From Lachnospiraceae bacterium (GTDB lineage Bacteria; Bacillota; Clostridia; Lachnospirales; Lachnospiraceae): a stretch of 8,679 bases of DNA. Below the pieces are notes generated by a model. That model was not told the origin of the DNA. It did no database searches and saw only the letters and a program-made list of their open reading frames with translations. The position numbers and the translations under genes were made by a program. Location: assembly GCA_021199395.1 (NCBI GenBank), contig JAJQIE010000143.1, positions 1 to 8,679 on the forward strand, in the 5' to 3' direction. Of this stretch, positions 1 through 7,328 are shown one piece after another. Numbering within the stretch: position 1 is the first letter of the stretch; each line of letters opens with the position of its first letter.

Positions 1-51
1 GTAGGGGTAGTATGCACTTTTTTTGCTACCCGGTAGGTAATGTTTCACAGT

Positions 52-77
52 AAAAAACGGACATCGTCAGATGTCCG
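52..77 (-). terminator. Rho-independent terminator, minus orientation
   Basis: An eight-base-pair perfect stem, CGGACATC (58-65) with GATGTCCG (70-77), closes a four-base loop. On the minus strand it is followed directly by six T (the A run at 52-57), the classical layout of an intrinsic terminator. There is no comparable T run on the plus side. No well-supported minus-strand gene lies immediately upstream of it. The only candidate is the weak open frame ending at 67, whose stop codon falls in the loop. Confidence 0.6.
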
Positions 78-279
78 GAAAAAGGATATGAAGGTCTATG
101 TAAACCCCGCTGCCGACTATTGCCAGATACAATGGATCCAATAGCTGCGGCGGGGGAAGTTTTTTGTCGAAGCCAGTCCGAATGATCTGAAATCTGTAAA
201 TCCCCCGGGTGACTTCTTTTTGATGAAGACAGTCTATCAGCAGGTTGTGGATTTTGTGTGAAACAAAAATGAAAGAATC
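67..279 (-). pseudogene. Possible minus-strand coding remnant (unrecognised)
   Basis: Read on the minus strand, 70 codons stay open between a TAG at 280-282 and a TGA at 67-69. No ATG starts the frame and no ribosome binding site precedes it. The predicted end, ...LYLAIVGSGVYIDLHI..., is hydrophobic and not obviously random. Its stop codon sits in the loop of the terminator at 52-77, which is what a true gene end would look like. Against it, a strong plus-oriented hairpin (105-155) lies inside the frame, and the opposite strand is also open over 145-261. I do not recognise the product. It may be the degraded 3' end of a gene or simply chance. Confidence 0.22.
105..165 (+). terminator. Long hairpin followed by six T
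   Basis: CCCCGCTGC (105-113) pairs with GCGGCGGGG (147-155), nine pairs with one G-U. After a small internal loop, CTATTG (117-122) pairs with CAATAG (139-144), and CCA/TGG extends the stem. A run of six T follows at 160-165, four bases beyond the stem. On the plus strand this resembles a strong intrinsic terminator for a gene entering from the left of the window. A structured small RNA or leader is the alternative. The offset of the T run lowers confidence. Confidence 0.45.
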
Positions 280-302
280 CTAAAATGTATTAAGAATTAT
301 CG

Positions 303-331
303 TTGACTTGCGGAAGGCGCTCCGCTAAAAT
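303..331 (+). promoter_or_regulatory. Sigma-A promoter of the wall-binding serine hydrolase
   Basis: The -35 box TTGACT (303-308) and the -10 box TAAAAT (326-331) are separated by 17 bases, the optimal spacing, and each box matches the consensus at five of six positions. Transcription would start near 338, leaving a leader of about 92 bases. The spacer contains a short inverted repeat, GCGGA (310-314) and TCCGC (321-325), which could be an operator or chance. Confidence 0.7.
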
Positions 332-429
332 AAAAAAGAAAGTGGCTGCGCGGTCTGTGCGGACAGGGATAAATCATAAACGGGGCGCGGCAAAATGGGA
401 ACGGAATCTGGCAAAGGGGGAAAACGGCC

Positions 430-2085
430 ATGTATGGGGGAAAGGACGATTGTGGAAGAAATAGCGGCAAAAGGACGGAAAGAGATTTGATCAGAAGCGG
501 AAAGTACGGCGGTCTTTGCCGTTATCTGGCGGTGCTTTGCTGTCTGTTTTTTCTGTCGGGTTGGTGGATGCCGGGCGGCAGAGTATATGCGTCTGGGAGC
601 TCATCCTCTTCTGTTGCGCGGAAGGTGTATCAGTTTCGGGATAAGAGCGGCAGCTACCTGATACAAAAGGGGGATAACTGGTATCTCAGGGACGCGGATG
701 GAAAGGCATTGACCGGGATTCAGTATCTCGCGATTCCCAGAATATCGTTTCTGAAGAGCGGCTATTATATGTTTAACAGCAGTGGCAGGCTGATAAGAAA
801 AAAGGCGGTTTATTACCTGAATACCACTGTGAACGGCGTAAAGTTCAGGGGCTATTATTACGCGAGCGTAAATGGACGTTTCTGGACAAATGCGGCCGGT
901 CTGGTAAAGCTTTCCGGCCTGACCTGTAATGCCAGGACATTTGACGGCTATTATTATGTGCAGGAATATGGGAAGCTGAATGCCGCGGCACAGGTGCGGC
1001 GGATTGCAAATGTGAAAGTCGGGGGCGTTACCTTTAACGGATATTATTATTTCAGCGGCAGCGGAAAGCTCTGTACGACAAAAAAATTCCGCAGGGTGAA
1101 ACAGAAGGTCGGCAGCAGGAAATTTAACGGGACTTATTATTTTGGCGGTACGAATGGCGTGCTGATCCGCAAAAAAGGATGGATCACTTACGAAGGGAAA
1201 AAATACTATATAAATTCAAATGGAAAGATGCTGACGAACTGCTGGAAGGATGGATATTATCTTCTCTCAAACGGAAGGATCGCGAAAAGCCGGCAGGTCG
1301 CGGACGGCTCATATGTAGACGCGAATGGAAGAAAATGCGAAAAGGACGAGATGGTTCTCAGCGGCCTTAAAAATACGCTCTCCTCAATGGTGAACCGTTA
1401 TGGCGGTACCTGGTCCGTGTATGTGAAAAATCTGGAGACAGGAGATATACTGAGCCTGAACGACGTTGCCATGTATCCTGCCAGTACGATCAAGGTATTT
1501 GTGATGGCATCCGCATATAATGAGATTGCCGCGGGACGTCTGAAGGAGACTTCGCGGATTACCAGCCTTTTGCAGTCTATGATCACAGTCAGCAGCAATG
1601 AGGCATACAACGAACTGGTTCGGGTTCAGAGCTCATCCGGCAGCAGCTTTATATCCGGCGCGTCCGTGGTCAACAATTATCTGAAAAACAATGGATATTC
1701 GAGCACAGGGGTACATCACACACTGCACCCGTCCTCATCCTCAAGTACCAGTGATGGAAGCAGGAATGTCTCCTCCGCAAAGGATTGCGGCGTGCTTCTC
1801 GAAAAGATTTACAGGGGTACCTGCGTATCAAAAGCATATTCTAAAAAAATGCTGAATCTGCTTCTTGCGCAGCAGCGCCGTTCAAAAATCCCGGCAGGTA
1901 TTCCGTCGGGCATCAGGGTGGCGAACAAAACGGGTGAGACATCTGCCACGCAGCATGATATCGCGATCGTATATGGGGCAAAGACGGACTATGTGATCTG
2001 TGTCTTTTCTACCGGATGCAGCGAGTACACGGCGGTATCCGGAATCAAGGCGATTTCCAGCACGGTATACAATTATCTGAACTGA
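430..2085 (+). CDS. Exported serine hydrolase (class A beta-lactamase/PBP-like) with cell-wall-binding repeats
   Basis: This 551-residue protein starts at an ATG preceded by AAGGGGG at 414-420. A basic N-terminus and hydrophobic stretch (residues 31-48) form a signal peptide, with likely cleavage after VYA (52-54). Residues 65-303 hold aromatic, glycine-rich repeats of the glucan/choline-binding type. The clearest units carry xFxGYYY cores at about 139, 171, 202 and 232, a period of 30-32 residues. Residues 310-551 form a serine hydrolase domain of the beta-lactamase2 kind. S352-T-I-K355 is the nucleophile motif, S388-S-N390 replaces SDN, and K500-T-G502 is the KTG box. The omega-loop ExxLN motif of true class A beta-lactamases is not visible, so antibiotic hydrolysis is unlikely. 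A role in peptidoglycan cutting or remodelling at the cell surface is inferred. The gene appears monocistronic and is convergent with the SGNH gene. Confidence 0.85.
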   Translation: MYGGKDDCGRNSGKRTERDLIRSGKYGGLCRYLAVLCCLFFLSGWWMPGGRVYASGSSSSSVARKVYQFRDKSGSYLIQKGDNWYLRDADGKALTGIQYLAIPRISFLKSGYYMFNSSGRLIRKKAVYYLNTTVNGVKFRGYYYASVNGRFWTNAAGLVKLSGLTCNARTFDGYYYVQEYGKLNAAAQVRRIANVKVGGVTFNGYYYFSGSGKLCTTKKFRRVKQKVGSRKFNGTYYFGGTNGVLIRKKGWITYEGKKYYINSNGKMLTNCWKDGYYLLSNGRIAKSRQVADGSYVDANGRKCEKDEMVLSGLKNTLSSMVNRYGGTWSVYVKNLETGDILSLNDVAMYPASTIKVFVMASAYNEIAAGRLKETSRITSLLQSMITVSSNEAYNELVRVQSSSGSSFISGASVVNNYLKNNGYSSTGVHHTLHPSSSSSTSDGSRNVSSAKDCGVLLEKIYRGTCVSKAYSKKMLNLLLAQQRRSKIPAGIPSGIRVANKTGETSATQHDIAIVYGAKTDYVICVFSTGCSEYTAVSGIKAISSTVYNYLN

Positions 2086-2092
2086 AAAGAGT

Positions 2093-2118
2093 GAGCTGCT
2101 GCAGACCTGCAGCGGCTC
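2093..2118. terminator. Hairpin between convergent genes, probably bidirectional
   Basis: GAGCTGCTGCA (2093-2103) pairs with TGCAGCGGCTC (2108-2118), 11 pairs with one G-U, around a GACC loop. The hairpin begins eight bases after the stop codon of the plus-strand hydrolase. The plus-side T tract is poor (ATTCCTGTGT), while on the minus strand the stem is followed by ACTCTTTTC. It could therefore end both transcripts, more convincingly that of the SGNH gene about 90 bases upstream of it on the minus strand. Confidence 0.6.
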
Positions 2119-2133
2119 GATTCCTGTGTGCAG

Positions 2134-2228
2134 GCGCTTCTTTTATAGGGATATGCTCTGACTTCTGTCAATGAGCGCTTCTTTTATAGGGATATGGTCT
2201 GGATCCTGTTATGCAAGCGCCTCTTTTA
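2134..2228. repeat. Imperfect tandem duplication, about 41-bp unit
   Basis: The 22 bases at 2134-2155 (GCGCTTCTTTTATAGGG then ATATG) recur exactly at 2175-2196, 41 bases away. The following bases are partly conserved (CTCTGACTTCTGT against GTCTGGATCCTGT). A third, diverged start of the unit, GCGCCTCTTTTA, lies at 2217-2228. This third unit is inside the 3' end of the minus-strand SGNH gene, where it encodes VKEAL before the stop. The second unit, read on the minus strand, would encode the similar IKEAL. The array looks like local duplication of the gene end. Confidence 0.75.
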
Positions 2229-3027
2229 CAAAAACATAGATCCGGCGGTAGTCTTCCTCGGAATAATGAATGCCGTCAAGCGTTTCCAGATTGTTTTCCA
2301 TAAGCCAGGTGTAGCTGTCGAGATAGGTATCCGGGTAGGCGTTAGCCAGATGAGAGTTAAAATCCTCGATTTCCGCATTGGTGATATAGAGGCCTGCTTC
2401 GTCGTCGACCGGATTCACGGACAGAAAGTAAAACACAGTATCCGGATAATCCGCCGTTACCTCCTCGTAAAGCGTCATATAATTGTACAGATTTTCATAG
2501 TCATTGACCCCCATATTGAAGACAACAGGGCGTTCCGGATATTCGGCGATGGCCTCCCTGACCTGCGCAAGCCCCGTCTCAGAGAGCCAGAGGTAGCCCT
2601 CACCCGCCGCGCCGATGAAGATGTCCTCCGTGTGGGTTCCCAAAGCCTTTTGCATCCCAAGCGTGCGGGAATCCCCTGCCCAGATTATGGGCGTATTGTC
2701 GATCCCGGCCAGTTCCAGTACCCATTCCGTTTCCGCGTTTTCCTCTGACAGCCCGGTATTGTTACCGGAAATGTCGGATACCGCGTCACTCTCTGATTCC
2801 CCGTTCATTTCTTCCTTCCCTTCAGAATCTGTTTTTTCTACTTCTTCCGTACTGATTTCATTCAGGAGAACAAGAAGCTCTTCCGCATCACTCTGCACCT
2901 GAGCGCGAGCTGCTTCCGAGTGTTCCGGATCCGCCTGAAATGCCACCCTGAGATAAATGCCAAAGCCTGCTAAAGCCAGAATCAGGATGGCGGCAGCGCT
3001 GATTGCCATAGTCGTTTTCTTTCTCAT
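2209..3027 (-). CDS. Membrane-anchored SGNH/GDSL-family hydrolase
   Basis: This 272-residue protein starts with MRKK followed by one hydrophobic segment (residues 7-26), a membrane anchor or uncleaved signal, so the enzyme faces outward. Residues 35-105 are an acidic, Glu/Ser/Asp-rich linker. The SGNH blocks follow in order: G-D-S120 in IIWAGDSRT (nucleophile), a glycine block near 139-143 (GAAGEG), G173-V-N175-D, and D251-G-I-H254 supplying the catalytic Asp and His. The family removes or transfers acyl groups on sugars, lipids or wall polymers. The substrate cannot be read from the sequence. No acyltransferase partner such as an MBOAT protein is adjacent. A ribosome binding site, AGGAAAGG, lies at 3040-3047 with a slightly long 12-base spacing. 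It has its own promoter and is divergent from hrcA. Confidence 0.85.
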   Translation of the reverse strand: MRKKTTMAISAAAILILALAGFGIYLRVAFQADPEHSEAARAQVQSDAEELLVLLNEISTEEVEKTDSEGKEEMNGESESDAVSDISGNNTGLSEENAETEWVLELAGIDNTPIIWAGDSRTLGMQKALGTHTEDIFIGAAGEGYLWLSETGLAQVREAIAEYPERPVVFNMGVNDYENLYNYMTLYEEVTADYPDTVFYFLSVNPVDDEAGLYITNAEIEDFNSHLANAYPDTYLDSYTWLMENNLETLDGIHYSEEDYRRIYVFVKEALA

Positions 3028-3108
3028 ACCTGAAAAATACCTTTCCTATAGAGAGTGGCAAAGCAAACCAATTATTTTTATTGCTTAGGTACAACTCTTC
3101 CTGTCATC

Positions 3109-3136
3109 ACTATATCAGATTCTTATCGGAAGTCAA
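3109..3136 (-). promoter_or_regulatory. Sigma-A promoter of the SGNH hydrolase gene
   Basis: On the minus strand a -35 box TTGACT (3131-3136) is followed after 16 bases by a -10 box TATAGT (3109-3114). The expected start of transcription is near 3102, giving a leader of about 75 bases before the ATG at 3027. Confidence 0.65.
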
Positions 3137-3223
3137 ATGAAATTCGGGATCTGGAGAGGAATTAACTGCTGAATATGCGGATAAAGAAAAGAAGGTTCCT
3201 TATTAAGCGAAGAGAAGCTGAGT

Positions 3224-3253
3224 GGAGGACAGTTGTGTGCTGTTCTCCGTTTT
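3224..3253 (+). terminator. Terminator-like hairpin upstream of hrcA
   Basis: GGAGGACAG (3224-3232) and CTGTTCTCC (3240-3248) form nine pairs with one G-U around a seven-base loop, followed by GTTTTG. It lies between the two divergent promoters and upstream of the hrcA promoter, so no gene in this window needs it as a terminator. It may insulate the heat-shock operon from read-through, or be a relic. Confidence 0.35.
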
Positions 3254-3305
3254 GCTGCTTTCCGGAAAATTTATGGAATCTTTTGAGAAACTTTTTAAAA
3301 TGGTC

Positions 3306-3334
3306 TTGACAAACGAAAATACTCGTATTATAGT
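3306..3334 (+). promoter_or_regulatory. Sigma-A promoter of the hrcA-grpE-dnaK-dnaJ operon
   Basis: A perfect -35 box TTGACA (3306-3311) and a -10 box TATAGT (3329-3334) are spaced by 17 bases. The start of transcription would be near 3341, just before the CIRCE operator, so HrcA bound there would block initiation or early elongation. No other convincing promoter is seen within the operon. Confidence 0.85.
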
Positions 3335-3349
3335 AGGCAACGTAGGGTG

Positions 3350-3376
3350 TTAGCACTCAGAACTAAAGAGTGCTAA
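3350..3376 (+). promoter_or_regulatory. CIRCE operator (HrcA binding site)
   Basis: TTAGCACTC (3350-3358), a nine-base spacer, and GAGTGCTAA (3368-3376) match the CIRCE consensus at all 18 arm positions. CIRCE is the inverted repeat bound by the HrcA repressor in front of class I heat-shock operons. Its position between the start of transcription and the hrcA start codon makes the operon autoregulated. It is the only copy in the window. Confidence 0.97.
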
Positions 3377-3387
3377 CAAAAAGAAAA

Positions 3388-3397
3388 GAAGGGGGAG
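3388..3397 (+). promoter_or_regulatory. Ribosome binding site fixing the hrcA start
   Basis: The purine-rich GAAGGGGGAG ends five bases before the ATG at 3403. An in-frame GTG at 3370 would lie inside the right CIRCE arm and has no such signal, so 3403 is the start. Confidence 0.8.
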
Positions 3398-3402
3398 TTC
3401 AG

Positions 3403-4446
3403 ATGCAGCTTGATGATAGAAAGTGGACGATCCTAAAAGCGATCATCAAGACCTATCTGGAGACGGGTGAGCCGGTTGGTTCCCGTACGATTTCGAAATA
3501 TGCTGACCTGAATCTGAGTTCCGCTACGATACGCAATGAAATGTCTGATCTGGAAGAAATGGGTCTGATTCTTCAGCCGCATACCTCCGCGGGACGGATT
3601 CCCTCGGATGCGGGCTATCGGTTATATGTGGACCGCATGATGGAGGAAAAGGATCGCGAGGTCACGGAGATGAAGGAGCTGGTCATACAGCGGCAGGATA
3701 AGATGGAGCTGCTGCTACGGCAGATGGCTCAGATCCTTGCGGCGAATACGAATTATGCAGCCATGATTTCCAGCCCTCAGATTCACCGGACGAAGCTGAA
3801 GTTCATTCAGCTTTCGGTTGTTTCTGAATCGCAGATTCTGGCGACAGTCGTGACAGAGGGCAATGTAGTCAGGAACAAGATTCTTCAAATCGAGCACGAG
3901 CTTGACCAGAAAACAGTCCTGGAGCTGAATATTCTTCTGAACACTGCTCTGAACGGGCTGACCCTGGAACAGATCAATCTTGGGACAATCGCGAAGCTAA
4001 AGGAACAGGCGGGCACTCACAGCGAGGTTGTAAACAGGGTGCTGGATGCGGTTGCTGAGGCGATTCAGGCAGATAACGATGTAGAGATTTATACCAGTGG
4101 TGCGACCAATATTTTTCGGTATCCGGAGCTGAGCACCAGTGAAAAGGCGAGTGAGCTGATCAATGTATTTGAAGACAAACGGAATCTGGCGGGTCTGATC
4201 ACTTCCGATGAGCAGGAGCAGGAAACCGGGATTCAGGTGTACATTGGTCAGGAGACGGCCATGCAGTCGATGAAGGACTGCAGTGTGGTGACAGCGACTT
4301 ATGAGCTGGGTGAAGGCATGTACGGAAGAATTGGCGTAATCGGTCCTAAGCGGATGGATTACGACAAGGTTGTCAACACCCTGAAAACTCTGACGGCACA
4401 GCTGGATCAGATTTTTGAAAAAGACAAAGACAAGGAAAAGAAGTAG
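3403..4446 (+). CDS. hrcA: Heat-inducible transcription repressor HrcA
   Basis: HrcA binds CIRCE as a dimer and represses class I heat-shock genes. In characterised Gram-positive species GroEL keeps it active, and misfolded protein relieves repression. The product has 347 residues, a normal family length. Residues 1-77 form the winged helix-turn-helix domain, with family blocks ETGEPVGSRTIS (20-31), LSSATIRNEMSDLE (38-51) and HTSAGRIPSDAGYRLYVD (60-77). The rest is the dimerisation and GAF-like region, with the typical C-terminal block YGRIGVIGPKRMDY. It is the first gene of the operon, and its stop codon lies 16 bases before the grpE start. Control by the CIRCE element just upstream implies negative autoregulation. 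Nothing is truncated or odd. Confidence 0.96.
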   Translation: MQLDDRKWTILKAIIKTYLETGEPVGSRTISKYADLNLSSATIRNEMSDLEEMGLILQPHTSAGRIPSDAGYRLYVDRMMEEKDREVTEMKELVIQRQDKMELLLRQMAQILAANTNYAAMISSPQIHRTKLKFIQLSVVSESQILATVVTEGNVVRNKILQIEHELDQKTVLELNILLNTALNGLTLEQINLGTIAKLKEQAGTHSEVVNRVLDAVAEAIQADNDVEIYTSGATNIFRYPELSTSEKASELINVFEDKRNLAGLITSDEQEQETGIQVYIGQETAMQSMKDCSVVTATYELGEGMYGRIGVIGPKRMDYDKVVNTLKTLTAQLDQIFEKDKDKEKK

Positions 4447-4448
4447 AA

Positions 4449-4456
4449 AGGTGGAG
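4449..4456 (+). promoter_or_regulatory. Ribosome binding site fixing the grpE start
   Basis: AGGTGGAG lies six bases upstream of the GTG at 4463. A TTG at 4415 inside hrcA and a GTG at 4451 are in the same frame but lack a comparable signal, and the GTG at 4451 overlaps the site itself. Confidence 0.65.
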
Positions 4457-4462
4457 AAGCCA

Positions 4463-5197
4463 GTGGAAGATATCAGGGACGAAGAAGTTCAGGCGGAAGC
4501 TTCCTCTTGCGATAACTCGACAGCAGAATGCGCTGCTAATGAGAGTAACGCTTCGCGCTTTGACGATACGGATGGGACTCCTGCCAAAGGGGGGACCACG
4601 GAAGATGCTCCCGAAAAGGAACCATCGACAGAGGACAGGTCAGCCGAAGCCGCAGGGGCACCGGGAGCGGATGAGATAACCGGCGCCGGAAAATCCGGTC
4701 AGAAGGAATCCGCGGCAGAAGAATCCGAGAAAAAGGGCTTTTTTGGAAAAAAGAAAAAAGATAAGCGGGATCAGCAGATTGAAGAACTGACAGACCGCGT
4801 GCAGCGACAGATGGCGGAGTTCGACAACTTCCGCAAGCGTTCGGAGAAGGAGAAGGCTTCCATGTTCGAGGTCGGCGCGAAGAGTGTCCTTGAGAAAATC
4901 CTTCCGACTGTTGACAATTTTGAGCGGGGCTTTGCCGGTCTGGATGAGGAGCAGAAGCAGGACGCATTCGTGCAGGGCATGGAAAAGATTTATCGCCAGA
5001 TGCTCACCTCGCTCGAAGGGATTGGCGTGAAGCCGATTGAGGCGGTCGGCCAGCCGTTTGACCCGAATTTCCACAATGCGGTGATGCATGTGGAGGACGA
5101 GGAAGCGGGAGAAAATGTGGTTGTGGAAGAGTTTCAGAAGGGCTATCTGTACCGCGATACAGTGCTCAGGCACAGTATGGTAAAGGTTGCGAACTGA
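4463..5197 (+). CDS. grpE: Nucleotide exchange factor GrpE
   Basis: GrpE dimers release ADP from DnaK and so reset the chaperone cycle in the cytoplasm. With a GTG start at 4463 the protein has 244 residues, longer than the roughly 200 of Escherichia coli GrpE because of the N-terminus. Residues 1-90 are acidic, Ala/Glu/Ser-rich and probably disordered. A basic patch, KKGFFGKKKKDKR, follows at 90-102. Residues 103-150 form the long coiled-coil helix with the conserved QMAEFDNFRKRSEKE block (116-130). Residues 185-244 are the beta domain carrying the GrpE signature, from GQPFDPNFHNAV to GYLYRDTVLRHSMVKV. The gene follows hrcA by 16 bases and should share its mRNA. A 124-base gap separates it from dnaK. 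Confidence 0.95.
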   Translation: MEDIRDEEVQAEASSCDNSTAECAANESNASRFDDTDGTPAKGGTTEDAPEKEPSTEDRSAEAAGAPGADEITGAGKSGQKESAAEESEKKGFFGKKKKDKRDQQIEELTDRVQRQMAEFDNFRKRSEKEKASMFEVGAKSVLEKILPTVDNFERGFAGLDEEQKQDAFVQGMEKIYRQMLTSLEGIGVKPIEAVGQPFDPNFHNAVMHVEDEEAGENVVVEEFQKGYLYRDTVLRHSMVKVAN

Positions 5198-5273
5198 AGC
5201 ACACTGCGTTAAGTCTGATTTTTGCTTTGGAACTGCGGTTGACGCAACAGAAAACGGAATATCCGCTTTCTGA

Positions 5274-7202
<1,929 letters not shown>

Positions 7203-7234
7203 AGATTAAATCAGGCAAATACAGAATACAGGCA

Positions 7235-7249
7235 GGTCGAACATCGACC
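7235..7249 (+). other. Small hairpin in the dnaK-dnaJ gap
   Basis: GGTCGA (7235-7240) pairs with TCGACC (7244-7249) around a three-base ACA loop. No T run follows, so it is not a standard terminator. Together with the larger hairpin after it, it could stabilise the 3' end of dnaK mRNA. Confidence 0.4.
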
Positions 7250-7257
7250 GGATGATA

Positions 7258-7305
7258 CCCCTGAAAATTGAAGCATCCCTCACCACTGAGGTGCTTCTTC
7301 AGGGG
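7258..7305 (+). promoter_or_regulatory. Large hairpin between dnaK and dnaJ, candidate cis-acting mRNA element
   Basis: Three stacked helices form one long hairpin: CCCCTGAA (7258-7265) with TTCAGGGG (7298-7305), GAAGCA (7270-7275) with TGCTTC (7292-7297), and CCTCA (7278-7282) with TGAGG (7287-7291), around a CCAC loop. That is 19 pairs, with all bulges on the left arm. No T run follows, so simple termination is unlikely. The apical bases CCTCACC (7278-7284) are also exactly complementary to GGTGAGG in the dnaJ ribosome binding site (7314-7320). The element may partly attenuate transcription, block mRNA decay, or gate dnaJ translation. The function is inferred. Confidence 0.6.
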
Positions 7306-7313
7306 CATTCTCA

Positions 7314-7322
7314 GGTGAGGAG
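7314..7322 (+). promoter_or_regulatory. dnaJ ribosome binding site
   Basis: GGTGAGGAG includes GAGGAG ending six bases before the dnaJ ATG. Its first seven bases are the exact complement of 7278-7284 in the upstream hairpin, so the site could be sequestered in an alternative fold. Confidence 0.75.
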
Positions 7323-7328
7323 ATTAAT

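Larger units (their letters stand above)
1..302. other. Left-edge intergenic region, no confident gene
   Basis: No open frame with a credible start and ribosome binding site is visible here. Two structured elements stand out, one minus-oriented terminator (52-77) and one plus-oriented hairpin followed by six T (105-165). Between them and the downstream promoter both strands carry modest open frames, described separately. A gene running in from the left on the plus strand would have to stop by 36 or 53 in two of its three frames. What lies beyond the left edge is unknown. Confidence 0.5.

Noticed and set aside
88..261. Plus-strand frame with one internal TAG (142-144) and a purine-rich stretch before its ATG
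   Set aside because: The internal stop falls within a strong hairpin, the two pieces are short, and no family is recognised. The minus-strand frame fits the adjacent terminator better.
2194..2748. Plus-strand open frame of 184 codons overlapping the SGNH gene
   Set aside because: It covers the region encoding all the SGNH catalytic blocks on the minus strand, and its start lies in the tandem repeat without a ribosome binding site.
3259..3268. Perfect 10-base palindrome TTTCCGGAAA upstream of the hrcA promoter
   Set aside because: Too short to separate from chance, and not placed at a promoter box.
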